This document shows, in pieces, positions 17,848-26,641 of a stretch of 64,000 nt of DNA (position 1 is the first letter of the stretch; each line of letters starts with the position of its first letter). The stretch is from NCBI RefSeq assembly GCF_025822605.1, contig NZ_JACKTY010000012.1, positions 186,001 to 250,000 on the forward strand. Reading direction: 5' to 3'. The notes below the pieces were generated by a model, which worked only from the letters and a program-made list of their open reading frames with translations, made no database searches and had not been told where the DNA came from. A program made the position numbers and the translations under genes. The stretch comes from Mycolicibacterium komossense (GTDB lineage: Bacteria; Actinomycetota; Actinomycetes; Mycobacteriales; Mycobacteriaceae).

Positions 17848-18071
17848 CAGTCATCCTCCTCGTGCGGTGATGACGCCTGCCTCACCCGGCATCTCGCCGG
17901 CCAGTCGATCTACCACCTGACACGCGTGGCAGGCAGCGTCGTCGCTGTCGCTCCTGCGAGCCTATACATCCATCCGTGGCAGGGTCGGCTGCCGCGTCGC
18001 GTCGGCGCGCTCGTGCACTCTGCGCCCGGCGAGCGGACATGCTGGGTCAGGTGCCCGGCAGCGGGCCTGTG

Positions 18072-19502
18072 TTAGAAGCTGATGATCTGTGGCGCACCCA
18101 ACTGTTTGAGGCCTTCGACGCCGAACTCCAGGCCGTATCCGGATTGTTTGGCGCCGCCGAACGGCACCCGGGGATCGACGGCGCCGTGTTTGTTGATCCA
18201 CACCGTGCCGGCTTCCAGGCGGGCCGCCACCTGCCGGGCAGCATCGGGATCGGACGACCACACCGAGGCCCCCAGGCCGACGTCGAGGGCATTGGCCATC
18301 TCGATGGCCTCCTCGATCTCTGTGTACCGCACGATCGGCAACGCCGGCCCGAACTGCTCTTCGGCGACAAGAGGATTGGAGTTGTCGATATCGGCGATCA
18401 ACGTGGTGGGGTAGAAGAACCCCTGTTGGTGCGCGTCGGGTTCACCGCCGATCAGCACAGTCGCACCGCTGTCTTTGGCGGCGCGTACCAGGTTCGACAC
18501 GATGTCGTACTGGGCCTTGTTCTGCAGCGGGCCCAGCACGTTCTGCTCGTCAAGGCCCACTCCCATCGGCATGTTCTCGGCTACCTGGACCAGGGCGGCG
18601 CACACCTCGCCGTAGACGTCGTCGTGGACGTAAAGCCGCTTGAGGGCAGCGCAGGTTTGGCCGGTGTTGATGAAGGCGCCCCAGAACAGGTCCTCGGCGA
18701 TCGCCTGGGGATCGACATCAGGCAGCACTATCCCAGCGTCGTTGCCGCCGAGTTCGAGTGTCAGACGCTTCACCGTGTCTGCGGAGGAGCGAATGATGGC
18801 TTTACCGGTCGCCGTTGAGCCGGTGAACATGACCTTGTCGATATCAGGGTGGCTCGACAAGGCTTCGCCGACATCGCGTCCGCCGGAAACGACGTGCAGC
18901 ACATCCGCCGGCATCGCGCTGTTGATCACCTGCGCCAGTGCAAGAACCGACAGGGGCGTGTATTCCGACGGTTTGAGCACCACCGTGTTGCCCATCCGCA
19001 GTGCAGGCGCCAGCTGCCAGACGCTGATCATCATGGGCCAGTTCCACGGCCCGATCGCGCCCACCACACCAAGGGGTCGGTAGTGCAACTCGGCGCGGCC
19101 GCCGTCGTCCTCTACCAGCACCTCCGGCTCGATCGGGAAGGCTGCGGTCGTGCGTAACCACGTCGCGCAGGCGCCGACCTCGAAGCGGGCGTTCGGACCG
19201 TTGAGGGGCTTGCCCTGCTCCCGCGACAGCAACTCGGCCAGCGCTTCAGCATTCGCATCGACCGCATCGGCAGCGTGAACCAGTGCTTCGCCGCGCTGAG
19301 CGTGCGAGAGCGCACCCCAGGCGGGCTGCGCGGTACGCGCGGCGGTCACCGCAGCCTGCAGGTCGGCGACCGAGTGAAACGGGGCACTCCCCACCACGGC
19401 TCCGGTGGCAGGATCGCGGATCTCGATGCCCCCGGTCGGCGCCACGATTGCAGCGAGCAACTGCTCGTAATTGAGTGCTGGGGTAGTCGCAGTAACCGTC
19501 AC
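18072..19502 (-). CDS. NAD(P)-dependent aldehyde dehydrogenase
   Basis: 476-aa aldehyde dehydrogenase. Motifs: GPWNWPMMISVWQLAPALRMGN (cofactor site), ELGGNDAGIV with the general-base glutamate, and catalytic Cys284 in FINTGQTCAALKRL. The GTG at 19502 has a GGGAA site; an upstream ATG frame is weaker. It is transcribed in the same direction as the TetR/kinase/lyase/permease genes and would be suited to oxidise the aldehyde made by the phospho-lyase (inference). Substrate cannot be read from sequence. Confidence 0.9.
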   Translation of the reverse strand: MTVTATTPALNYEQLLAAIVAPTGGIEIRDPATGAVVGSAPFHSVADLQAAVTAARTAQPAWGALSHAQRGEALVHAADAVDANAEALAELLSREQGKPLNGPNARFEVGACATWLRTTAAFPIEPEVLVEDDGGRAELHYRPLGVVGAIGPWNWPMMISVWQLAPALRMGNTVVLKPSEYTPLSVLALAQVINSAMPADVLHVVSGGRDVGEALSSHPDIDKVMFTGSTATGKAIIRSSADTVKRLTLELGGNDAGIVLPDVDPQAIAEDLFWGAFINTGQTCAALKRLYVHDDVYGEVCAALVQVAENMPMGVGLDEQNVLGPLQNKAQYDIVSNLVRAAKDSGATVLIGGEPDAHQQGFFYPTTLIADIDNSNPLVAEEQFGPALPIVRYTEIEEAIEMANALDVGLGASVWSSDPDAARQVAARLEAGTVWINKHGAVDPRVPFGGAKQSGYGLEFGVEGLKQLGAPQIISF

Positions 19503-19652
19503 GGCATTTCCCTTCGTAGAGTGATGCCGATCATGCAATCATACGAATGCGTCGGTTTCTAGTCGATGCGTACAGAAATATGACGATCCGTTTAGGTGGC
19601 GCGTGTGCCGTGACGGCGTTCGTCGACAAGACCACCAGGGAGGGAGATAGTC

Positions 19653-20420
19653 ATGGACAGTGTCGAAGTGCCGCCTCGGCTCATCATCACCGGAGGTGCC
19701 TCGGGCATCGGGGCGGCGGTGGCTCGGCTGTGGGCTGACAGCGGGGCTCACGTCGGAATAATCGTTCGCAGTGAAGAGTCGATCCACCGAGCACTCAGGG
19801 CTGAGCTGCGCGATCGGCAGGACTCACTCGAGTTCCATGTCGCCGATGTGGCCGACGAGGGTGCCGTCGCGGTTGCTGTCGATACGCTGGCAACGCGTTT
19901 GGGTGGACTCGATGCCGTGGTCGCGAGCGCGGGCATCGAAGGCGAAATGGGCGCTGCGCTCGGGGAAGTCACCTCGGAGAACTTCCGGCGCGTGCTCGAC
20001 GTGAACGTACTCGGCGTCTTCCATCTCGTGAAACATGCAGTGCCGCACCTCATCAGGGCCGCTGACCCGTCCATCACCCTGATCGGCTCGGATTCTGGAT
20101 TCGTGGCCGCCAAAGGAATGCTGGCCTACAACGCCTCCAAGGGTGCGCTGGCCCAGCTCACACGTGCACTCGCTGTCGAGCTATTCGACGATTGCGGCAT
20201 CCGGGTGAACAGTGTGTGCCCGTCGATCGCCGACACCCCCATGGCTCGTCGCGGAATGGGAATCGATTCATTCGATGATATCGACGAGTTCCCCGTCAAC
20301 TCGGCAGACGACATCGCTTGGACCGTAAGCTATCTCGCCTCTGCCCGCTCCCGCGCCATCAACGGGGTCAATTTGCTGTCCGATTTTGGATACTCCGGAC
20401 GCTCGTCGTTCCCGGCCTGA
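19653..20420 (+). CDS. Short-chain dehydrogenase/reductase
   Basis: 255-aa SDR with the cofactor loop TGGASGIG (13-20), an NxAG-like block ASAGIEG, and catalytic Tyr159/Lys163 in YNASKGAL. The ATG at 19653 follows GGGAGGGAG, a strong ribosome site. The C-terminus (ARSRAINGVNLLSDFGYSG) is typical of classical SDRs. It is divergent from the aldehyde dehydrogenase and shares its 150-bp control region, so it may serve the same pathway; substrate unknown. Confidence 0.9.
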   Translation: MDSVEVPPRLIITGGASGIGAAVARLWADSGAHVGIIVRSEESIHRALRAELRDRQDSLEFHVADVADEGAVAVAVDTLATRLGGLDAVVASAGIEGEMGAALGEVTSENFRRVLDVNVLGVFHLVKHAVPHLIRAADPSITLIGSDSGFVAAKGMLAYNASKGALAQLTRALAVELFDDCGIRVNSVCPSIADTPMARRGMGIDSFDDIDEFPVNSADDIAWTVSYLASARSRAINGVNLLSDFGYSGRSSFPA

Positions 20421-20625
20421 GCTCGTCGGCCGTCGAAGTGCGCCGGGTAGTAAGTTCCTAGCAGGCAAAGCCGTAGCGGTCCGTGGGCCGTGCCGCCGCC
20501 ACCCAAGCCAGATCACCAGTTACGCGATCAAAGCAGGCCGCGGCGACCCCGACAGCGGCGGTGGTGCGCGCTATAGGCGTCACCTTCGCGGACTCGACGA
20601 ATCCGTCGACTGCTGGCGCCGGAAC

Positions 20626-21096
20626 CTAATCCAGGTCGGCGAGGGTCCTGCGGGCAGCTTCCAGCTCGGCTTCGAGCGCGGCGACCTTGGCGGCCTGCTG
20701 GGCGCGCGCCTCTTCGATGACCGCGTCGATGGGGGTGGACAGGTCCTCATGCAGTTCCTTGGCCGCGCGGGAGACGGCGGCGGCGGCTACCGCGAGATCG
20801 CGGGCGAGGAAGGTGGTGCCCTGCTTGAGTTCCGCGCGCCATTCGCCGTCGGCGGTACCGGTGACGGTCAGGGTCAGCTCCAGGGTTTTGGTCTTCTTGC
20901 CGGTCGACCTTCTGGCCGGGGCCTTCTTGGGCGTCTCCTCGACGGGCGTCTCCTCGACGGGCGCCTCGGCGACTGGCGCCTCGGCGACTGGCGCCTCGGG
21001 CGCCGGCGTACTCAACGGTGAGTTGTTCTCGAAAGATGGAATGAGAGTGTCGAAGTCGGTGGACGGCGCTTCTGCTGGCAAGGTGTCTACAGTCAT
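20626..21096 (-). CDS. Conserved mycobacterial protein with A/P/E repeats (DUF6319-like)
   Basis: 156-aa protein in three parts: a disordered N-terminal half with repeats such as VAEAPVAEAPVEETPVEETP (about residues 35-55), a basic KK/RR stretch, and a C-terminal region with a beta-like segment (LELTLTVTGTADGEWRAEL) and an alanine-rich coiled coil (residues ~105-156). It resembles a mycobacterial family of unknown function that I recall as DUF6319; I assign no function. Single gene, no obvious operon. Confidence 0.7.
   Translation of the reverse strand: MTVDTLPAEAPSTDFDTLIPSFENNSPLSTPAPEAPVAEAPVAEAPVEETPVEETPKKAPARRSTGKKTKTLELTLTVTGTADGEWRAELKQGTTFLARDLAVAAAAVSRAAKELHEDLSTPIDAVIEEARAQQAAKVAALEAELEAARRTLADLD
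20929..20998. repeat. 15-bp tandem repeat inside the DUF6319-like gene
   Basis: About 4.7 copies of a 15-base unit. The first two copies read GGGCGTCTCCTCGAC; later copies read GGGCGCCTCGGCGAC and TGGCGCCTCGGCGAC. The unit is in frame and encodes five-residue repeats of the VEETP/VAEAP type, so copy number could vary between strains without a frameshift. Confidence 0.85.
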
Positions 21097-21276
21097 CGGT
21101 GCGGCGATCTCCTCCGGAATGTCGCCCGCATTGCGCGGGCTGGGACGGAAGCTTCAGTAGAACATACGTTCGACGTCGGAGCCAAGTCGCCGCGCGTCAG
21201 CTGTCGCACCCAATGTCATCGCCGCGACGAAACCCACCATTGATGGTGATGACACCCACGCCGGAGATGGTCCAAC

Positions 21277-21909
21277 TCATAGCGGCGTGACGGCCACCGC
21301 AACCTCATTGCGCCGGCGGAACGGCAAGGTCCACGGCGGATCATAGAACCAGGCGTTAGGTTCACCGTTTGGCTTGAAACCGTTGTCCTGCAACGTATCC
21401 AGCAGGTGCACGGTGCGTGAGGCGACAGCTTTCGGGCTGCGGTCTCCGGTGAAACGCAAGACGGCCAGCGTTTCGGCGGGCACTGTCACCAACACGATTG
21501 AACTGTCGTTCGGAGTCGGCAGTTCCTCCATGGTCAGCTCGGCCGGCATGAAGAACCTGATCACCGATCCGCCTTCTGGGTCGGCCTCCTGCGACACCGG
21601 CGCCGTCATGGCGATTTTCTGTCCTGCCTGCTGCGACACCGGGGCCGTCATCGCGATCTTGGTATTGCGGTGATTGCCGCCGAAGATATAGCCCGCCAAC
21701 CGTCGGAACCCGGTGCTGCGGGCAGCAGATTCGTCATCGCCGAACACGGTAGTCTGCGCGGCGATCCGCTCCTCGTAGCGTCGGATCTCGACATTGTGGG
21801 TCAGCCGGGTGTGCGTATACGGCGGCTCCTCAGTGCCGGCTCGCACTCCGATCACCGACCCGATTCCGTCGGCCACTTGACGCGCAAACGCGACAATAGA
21901 ATTCCCCAT
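21277..21909 (-). CDS. SOUL-family haem-binding protein
   Basis: 210-aa SOUL/HBP domain protein. Recognisable are the start of the domain (NVEIRRYEERIAAQTTV), GFRRLAGYIFGGN, the doubled segment KIAMTAPVSQQ / KIAMTAPVSQE that is characteristic of the family, and the C-terminal NAWFYDPPWTLPFRRRNEV. Residues 1-20 are mildly hydrophobic (IVAFARQVADGIGSVIGV) and may be a membrane-associating helix. Haem binding is known for animal relatives; the bacterial role is not established. Confidence 0.88.
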   Translation of the reverse strand: MGNSIVAFARQVADGIGSVIGVRAGTEEPPYTHTRLTHNVEIRRYEERIAAQTTVFGDDESAARSTGFRRLAGYIFGGNHRNTKIAMTAPVSQQAGQKIAMTAPVSQEADPEGGSVIRFFMPAELTMEELPTPNDSSIVLVTVPAETLAVLRFTGDRSPKAVASRTVHLLDTLQDNGFKPNGEPNAWFYDPPWTLPFRRRNEVAVAVTPL

Positions 21910-21977
21910 GCCCGCATCTATACCCGCTCATGCGCCGGTCACGCTGCAGGCAAATCTGTCGGAACAATGACCGTACT

Positions 21978-23690
21978 TCAGCAGCACCGCGGCGCCTGGG
22001 GGCGCTGCGCCAACTGCGCATGTTCGGCTCCGTCGATGCCGCCGATCGCGCGGAGGAACGCATCGAGGTCGATCCGTTGCCCGCTCACCCACGTCCCGCT
22101 CACCTGAGCCAACTCGGCCAGTCGCGCCGGGTCGACGGCGTAGGGATCGGCGGTCAGCTCGACGAAGTCGGCGTACTTGCCCACGCTGATCGAACCGACC
22201 AGGTTCTCGCGGTTCAGTGTCCTGGCGGCATTGATCGTCTGGGCTTTCAGCGCCTCGTCGAGCGAGATGGCTTGTTCTGGGCCGTGCACATTGCCTGCTC
22301 TGGTGCGCCGGGAGACCGCGGTCTGGATGTTGGTCACCGGCGTCGGCGGAGATACCGAGCCGTCGTTGTGGAAGGAGACGCAGGCACCCGAGTCGACGGC
22401 GGCGGCGAACGATTGCCAGGGGCCGCCGTGTTCGTGATCGAAGATCTGGCCGTCGAGTAGGTCGCCCCAAAAGTAGTACTGAAACGGCGACATGGAGACG
22501 TACACGCCGAGCCGGGCGGCCCGGTCGAAGTGCGCTCGAGTGCCCGCACCGGCATGTTCCAGGCGCCACCGATGGTCGGTACCCAGCAGGTTATGGCGTT
22601 GCAGCGCATCCTCATACGCGTCGAGCGCCAGTTCGAGCGCGAGATCGCCGTTGGCGTGGAACGCCATCTGCCAGCCGGCCGGCGCGGCCAGGTCGAGGAT
22701 CGCGTCGAGCTGTGCTCGGGTGTAGTTCATCGACTTCGGCCCACCGGCCGTCGCCGGGTCGATACCGGCCAGCCTGGTCGCTTCACTGTCGAGGTACGGG
22801 AACGAGATCGCTACATTGCCCACCCACACCGACCCGTCGGTCCACAGCTTCACCCCGGCCTTAGTGAGCATCGCCTCGTCGGCGGCGAAGGTCACCGGCT
22901 CGGTGTAGCTGTCTGTCGTCGACATTTCCCACATGCTGACGCGCAACGGGCACGACGGCGCCGCCGCGAGCGCTTCGTAACCGGCTTTGAACTGCGGGTC
23001 GTAGGCCATGTCCGAGGTCGAGGTGTACCCGCCGCGCGACATCGCCGCGAAGTAGTGCGCCCCGCTGACCAGCGGGTTGGCCAGCTGGGCCATCAATGGT
23101 CCGGCGACGGCCAGCACGACGGGCAGCTCGAAACCCTGCCCGTTCAGGCTGCCGTCGGGATTGCGCCCGAAATGCGAGGCGACCGGGTCGGCGGGTGGCG
23201 CCGCATCCCAGCCGTTGCTCTGGATGAGTGCGCTGTTGAAGTACACGCCGTGCCCGGAGTTGTCGCTGACCATCGTGACCCGGTCCCCGAAGATCGCATC
23301 GAGATCGACGGCCTTGGGGGAGGGGTGCTGGTGCAGGAGCGCGTCGAACCCGGCGAACCACAACGGTTCCGCGGGGTCGGTATCGGCGATCGCGTCGGCG
23401 AAGATCTTTTCCACGTCGGCCCACGTCGGGGCATCCCACGGGGCGATCGAGCGAGCCGGGGGCTGCGTCGCGATTCCGCTGACCAGTGGGTGGCCATGCG
23501 GCTCAACGAATCCGGGCAACAACGCGGCCGCACCGGTATCGACCACTTCGGCGCCGGGCAGCCTTGCCGTGCAGTCGGCCACCGAGCCGACCGCGACGAT
23601 CCGGCCATCCGATACCGCCACTGCCTGTGCCCGCGGGATGTCGGGGTCCATGGTGATTACCGTTGTGGCTGTGAGTATCTGATCGGTCAT
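21978..23690 (-). CDS. Amidohydrolase (YtcJ/amidohydrolase_3 type)
   Basis: 570-aa metal-dependent hydrolase. The N-terminal small beta domain (ILTATTVITMDPDIPRAQAV) is followed by the metal-site FVEPHGHPLVSG; later blocks include KLWTDGSVWVGN, MAFHANGDLALELAL and VSFHNDGSV before the C-terminal SISVGKYADFVEL turn. These are typical of the YtcJ-like group, whose substrates are mostly unknown. It lies 55 bases upstream of nothing obviously linked; the VOC gene on the same strand may be co-transcribed upstream. Confidence 0.86.
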   Translation of the reverse strand: MTDQILTATTVITMDPDIPRAQAVAVSDGRIVAVGSVADCTARLPGAEVVDTGAAALLPGFVEPHGHPLVSGIATQPPARSIAPWDAPTWADVEKIFADAIADTDPAEPLWFAGFDALLHQHPSPKAVDLDAIFGDRVTMVSDNSGHGVYFNSALIQSNGWDAAPPADPVASHFGRNPDGSLNGQGFELPVVLAVAGPLMAQLANPLVSGAHYFAAMSRGGYTSTSDMAYDPQFKAGYEALAAAPSCPLRVSMWEMSTTDSYTEPVTFAADEAMLTKAGVKLWTDGSVWVGNVAISFPYLDSEATRLAGIDPATAGGPKSMNYTRAQLDAILDLAAPAGWQMAFHANGDLALELALDAYEDALQRHNLLGTDHRWRLEHAGAGTRAHFDRAARLGVYVSMSPFQYYFWGDLLDGQIFDHEHGGPWQSFAAAVDSGACVSFHNDGSVSPPTPVTNIQTAVSRRTRAGNVHGPEQAISLDEALKAQTINAARTLNRENLVGSISVGKYADFVELTADPYAVDPARLAELAQVSGTWVSGQRIDLDAFLRAIGGIDGAEHAQLAQRPQAPRCC

Positions 23691-23744
23691 TGGGCCAGTA
23701 TCCGGTACAGCCGACCGACTATGTGGGCATTGGCCGATGAGGTG

Positions 23745-24152
23745 TCACGCCGGGGGTGCGAAGAACTCCAGCGCGATGCCGTCGGGGTCACGGAAACCCA
23801 GTCCCGAGCCGTAGTGCGCATCGACGATGCCGCCGTGATCGATGCCCAATGCGTCGAGTCGCTCTACCCAGGCCTCCAGCTCGGCCCGTGACGCACAGCC
23901 GAAACCGACGTGGTCCAGCCCGGCGCGATATTCGCTGAACGGTTGATCGGCCCCGCCGCCGGTGTGCTGGTGCAGACCGAACAGGGTGCCGTCGCCGAAC
24001 GCGTACACCACGTGGTGATAGCCCGCTTCGGTGTCCTCGTCGAGTACCGGGTCGGCACCGATGAGGTCGCGGTACCAGGGTGCGCTCACCGCGAGGTCAC
24101 GCACGGTGACGGCGACGTGGTTCAGAGACGGGAAAGTGGGTGAAGCAGGCAT
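23745..24152 (-). CDS. VOC-superfamily (glyoxalase/dioxygenase-like) protein
   Basis: 135-aa single VOC domain protein: LNHVAVTVRDLAVSAPWYRD at the N-terminus (metal His), a central GYHHVVYAFGDGTLFGLHQH, then LDHVGFGC and the C-terminal GLGFRDPDGIALEFFAPP with the metal Glu. Both halves of the fold are present. The ATG at 24152 follows GAGGATG; the upstream in-frame ATG at 24200 lacks a site. Reaction unknown. It lies 54 bases upstream of the amidohydrolase gene on the same strand. Confidence 0.85.
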   Translation of the reverse strand: MPASPTFPSLNHVAVTVRDLAVSAPWYRDLIGADPVLDEDTEAGYHHVVYAFGDGTLFGLHQHTGGGADQPFSEYRAGLDHVGFGCASRAELEAWVERLDALGIDHGGIVDAHYGSGLGFRDPDGIALEFFAPPA

Positions 24153-24208
24153 ACGGACATCCTCGTTCGTGTGTGGTCGATCACTCCACGAACCAGCCAA
24201 CCATACGT

Positions 24209-26236
24209 TCAGACAATCCCCACGGTGTTGTACGCGTTGGTGACCGCCTGCAGTTGGGCCGGGGTGAAGCCGTATTGGGCTGCGGTATCCAGGACCGCGG
24301 CCCGGCCGTCGCTGAAGTCGGCGCCGGGGCTCAGTCGGTACAGCGAGTGGTAGTACACCTTGGCCCAGGTCGCCTCGGAGATATCGGCGGTGGCCGGGTC
24401 GGTCATCATCAGATAGGCGGCGTGGCTGAAGATGGTGCTGTTGTAGTGTTCGCCGCCGTTGTCACTGGTACCGGTGTAGCGGTCGGCGTAGTTGGCTTTG
24501 TACCCCGCGATCGACGTCGGATCCGCCAGGTTGCGCAGCGGGCCGCCCGGAAAGTCGGAATCCTCACCCATCAGCCAACGGTCCGGCCCGGTCTTGCCCT
24601 CGATCAAGCTGCCCATGATGTCGGCGTACGCCTCGTTGAGGGCGCCGGGCTCCCCGCCGGACAGGGGCGAATCACCGTTGCCCACAGCGTAACTCACCAC
24701 GCCGTGGGTGTATTCGTGCGCGACGATGTCCAGTGCCGACCCCAGCTCGGAGCCGTCGCCGAAGACGAACTGCTGCGCATCCGGATCCCAGTAGGCGTTG
24801 TTGTACGGCTGCAGCGCACCGAACAACGGGCCGTACGGGTTGTAGCGGACGCTGACCTCGACCGGCGCGCCATTGCCGTTGAACGACGTGAGTCCGAGGA
24901 CGTTGTCGTAATAGTCGTAGGTTTCCGCCACATTGGCCTGGGCGGAAATGGCCGACGGGTCCCAGCCGAAGATGCCCTGGAAGGACTGGTTGCCCGGCAG
25001 CGCCGGCATGCCGATGAAGAACCAGTACGCGGTCTCGAACGTCGAGATGGTCCGCGGCACATCCTGCAGGCTGTTCAACGTGAAGATCAGCAGGTTCAGG
25101 CTGGAGATGTTGACCGTCCGGCTGTTGCCGAGTTCATCTGTGGCAGTGGTGCTTCCGGGAACGGTCGCAAACGCCTGTGCATTGGACTTGGCCACGACGA
25201 CCGTGCCGGCAGCGGCGCCGTTGGCGGCGACGTAGTAGGTCGAACCGGTATCGGTGGCGGTCACCCCGAGCGCGCTCGCGGTCTGTGATGGGTCGACGAC
25301 CACCTTCCACGCCAGCTGCGGGGCGCTGTTGGCGTCGAGGGCGTAGACCACCAGCTGGGGTTTGACCGATGGGACGGCCAGCGCCGTCGAAATGGCCCGG
25401 CCGATCGGATCGCTGGTCGAGGTGCCCGCATACGCTGAGATCGCGGCGGCTGCCGCTTGGGCGCTGGTGGCGTTGGTGGTCAGGTCGACGTCATCGGTAC
25501 GGGCGTCGAGATTATTGAAAACTGCTGTCACGGTGCCGTTTTGGTCGGCGACCACGATTACCTCGCTGCCCAGCACCGGCACTCCACTGATGCTGTCGTG
25601 GAATCGGTAGAAGGTCTCGGCGACATCGCCGGCGTCGGTGGTGCCGGCGTGCTGGACGGTGATGCTGTCAGGGGTGGCGAAACCAGAAGCTGCGCCCAGA
25701 ATGGGGGCCAAGCTGTTGAGCAGCGCTGCGGCTTCGCTCGCCGAGGTGACTTTGGTGCTGGTGAACGTGCCAGTGATGACGCGCACGGACCCGTCTTTGT
25801 TCTGGCTCACCGAGACGTCGGGTTGGGCACTGAGCGCGGCGACCTGGTCGGTGTCGACAGCGCCGGCCCGGCTCGAGCCCTGGCCGGACACGGTGGTCTG
25901 CGCGGCGGGAACCCGGCTGCCGCTGGCGTGCGAGGAGCGGACGCCCGACAACAGCGATTCGACGACGGCTTGAGTGGGAGCGGCCGGGGCAGGGGACTTC
26001 TTCGTGGACCCCACACCCGAGTCGGAGCTCAGATGCGAGGAACGGGCCGAACTCTTGGCCGCGCCCGCGGGCTTGGCGCCGGCGCTCGCGGTATGTCCCG
26101 CATCGGATGAGTCGCCGGTGCTGGCTGAAGCGACACCCTGGCCCACCGCGACGGCGGCACCCAGGCCGACCGCGACAGCGGCAGCGCGGAACCACATGAC
26201 GTGCGGATCCGCGGGTCGACGATGTTGTGCAGTCAT
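24209..26236 (-). CDS. Secreted thermolysin-like (M4) metallopeptidase
   Basis: 675-aa exported zinc peptidase. Residues ~13-40 are a signal region (WFRAAAVAVGLGAAVAVGQG then ASA). A serine/alanine-rich linker, an FTP/PepSY-like propeptide (GVPVLGSEVIVVADQNGTVT near residue 210) and the catalytic domain follow. Zinc ligands and base are His507-Glu508 and His511 in VAHEYTHGVVS and Glu535 in ALNEAYADIMG; the transition-state histidine sits in DNGGEHYNSTIFSH. All M4 catalytic residues are present. ATG at 26236 follows GAGGGGGAAAT. M4 peptidases are not a standard mycobacterial core gene. Confidence 0.92.
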   Translation of the reverse strand: MTAQHRRPADPHVMWFRAAAVAVGLGAAVAVGQGVASASTGDSSDAGHTASAGAKPAGAAKSSARSSHLSSDSGVGSTKKSPAPAAPTQAVVESLLSGVRSSHASGSRVPAAQTTVSGQGSSRAGAVDTDQVAALSAQPDVSVSQNKDGSVRVITGTFTSTKVTSASEAAALLNSLAPILGAASGFATPDSITVQHAGTTDAGDVAETFYRFHDSISGVPVLGSEVIVVADQNGTVTAVFNNLDARTDDVDLTTNATSAQAAAAAISAYAGTSTSDPIGRAISTALAVPSVKPQLVVYALDANSAPQLAWKVVVDPSQTASALGVTATDTGSTYYVAANGAAAGTVVVAKSNAQAFATVPGSTTATDELGNSRTVNISSLNLLIFTLNSLQDVPRTISTFETAYWFFIGMPALPGNQSFQGIFGWDPSAISAQANVAETYDYYDNVLGLTSFNGNGAPVEVSVRYNPYGPLFGALQPYNNAYWDPDAQQFVFGDGSELGSALDIVAHEYTHGVVSYAVGNGDSPLSGGEPGALNEAYADIMGSLIEGKTGPDRWLMGEDSDFPGGPLRNLADPTSIAGYKANYADRYTGTSDNGGEHYNSTIFSHAAYLMMTDPATADISEATWAKVYYHSLYRLSPGADFSDGRAAVLDTAAQYGFTPAQLQAVTNAYNTVGIV

Positions 26237-26641
26237 ATTTCCCCCTCGACAGTGCACATAAGCTACCAATACAGCTACCGAGCGACGGCGTTTCCGCGGC
26301 CAAGTCGCGCGCCGACGATGGCAGGACGATCCCACGGCCGTCGCACACCGTGCCCCGCTCATCCCGCGGGTACCGCTGGTAACGCCAGATTTGGCTCTGA
26401 GGTGCGATTATTATGTGGATCTGCCATACCGTCGCCGACCGCCGTTCGAGCCGCCGCCGGTGCGTCAGACTCCGAGACGCGTTCGTCAGGGCCCGGAAGC
26501 CAGTGGGCGGTCGCGCTGTCATGGCGAACATCGGGGCCCGGCCGGCAACCGCCGGACGCGATTCGGGACGCAAATCAGCGCGGCCGGCCCGACGCGAAGG
26601 GCCCGTGTGAACCGGTTGCCCACCTGTGAGACGCTGCCGGG
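26237..26641. other. Gene-free divergent region, M4 peptidase / cobD
   Basis: 405 bases between divergent genes. Short frames here have no ribosome site and no recognisable domain. I looked for a cobalamin riboswitch ahead of cobD and did not find its conserved elements. It should hold the promoters of both genes, but none stands out. Confidence 0.6.

Noticed and set aside
17848..18071. Short plus-strand frames between the TetR and aldehyde dehydrogenase genes
   Set aside because: Composition and lack of a start signal mark them as chance frames; the stretch is treated as intergenic.
22530..23891. 453-aa plus-strand frame opposite the amidohydrolase
   Set aside because: Arg/Gly-rich shadow of a gene with intact metal-binding motifs on the other strand.
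26400..26641. Cobalamin riboswitch ahead of cobD
   Set aside because: The conserved B12-box and core helices could not be found; GGAAGCCAGTG alone is not enough.
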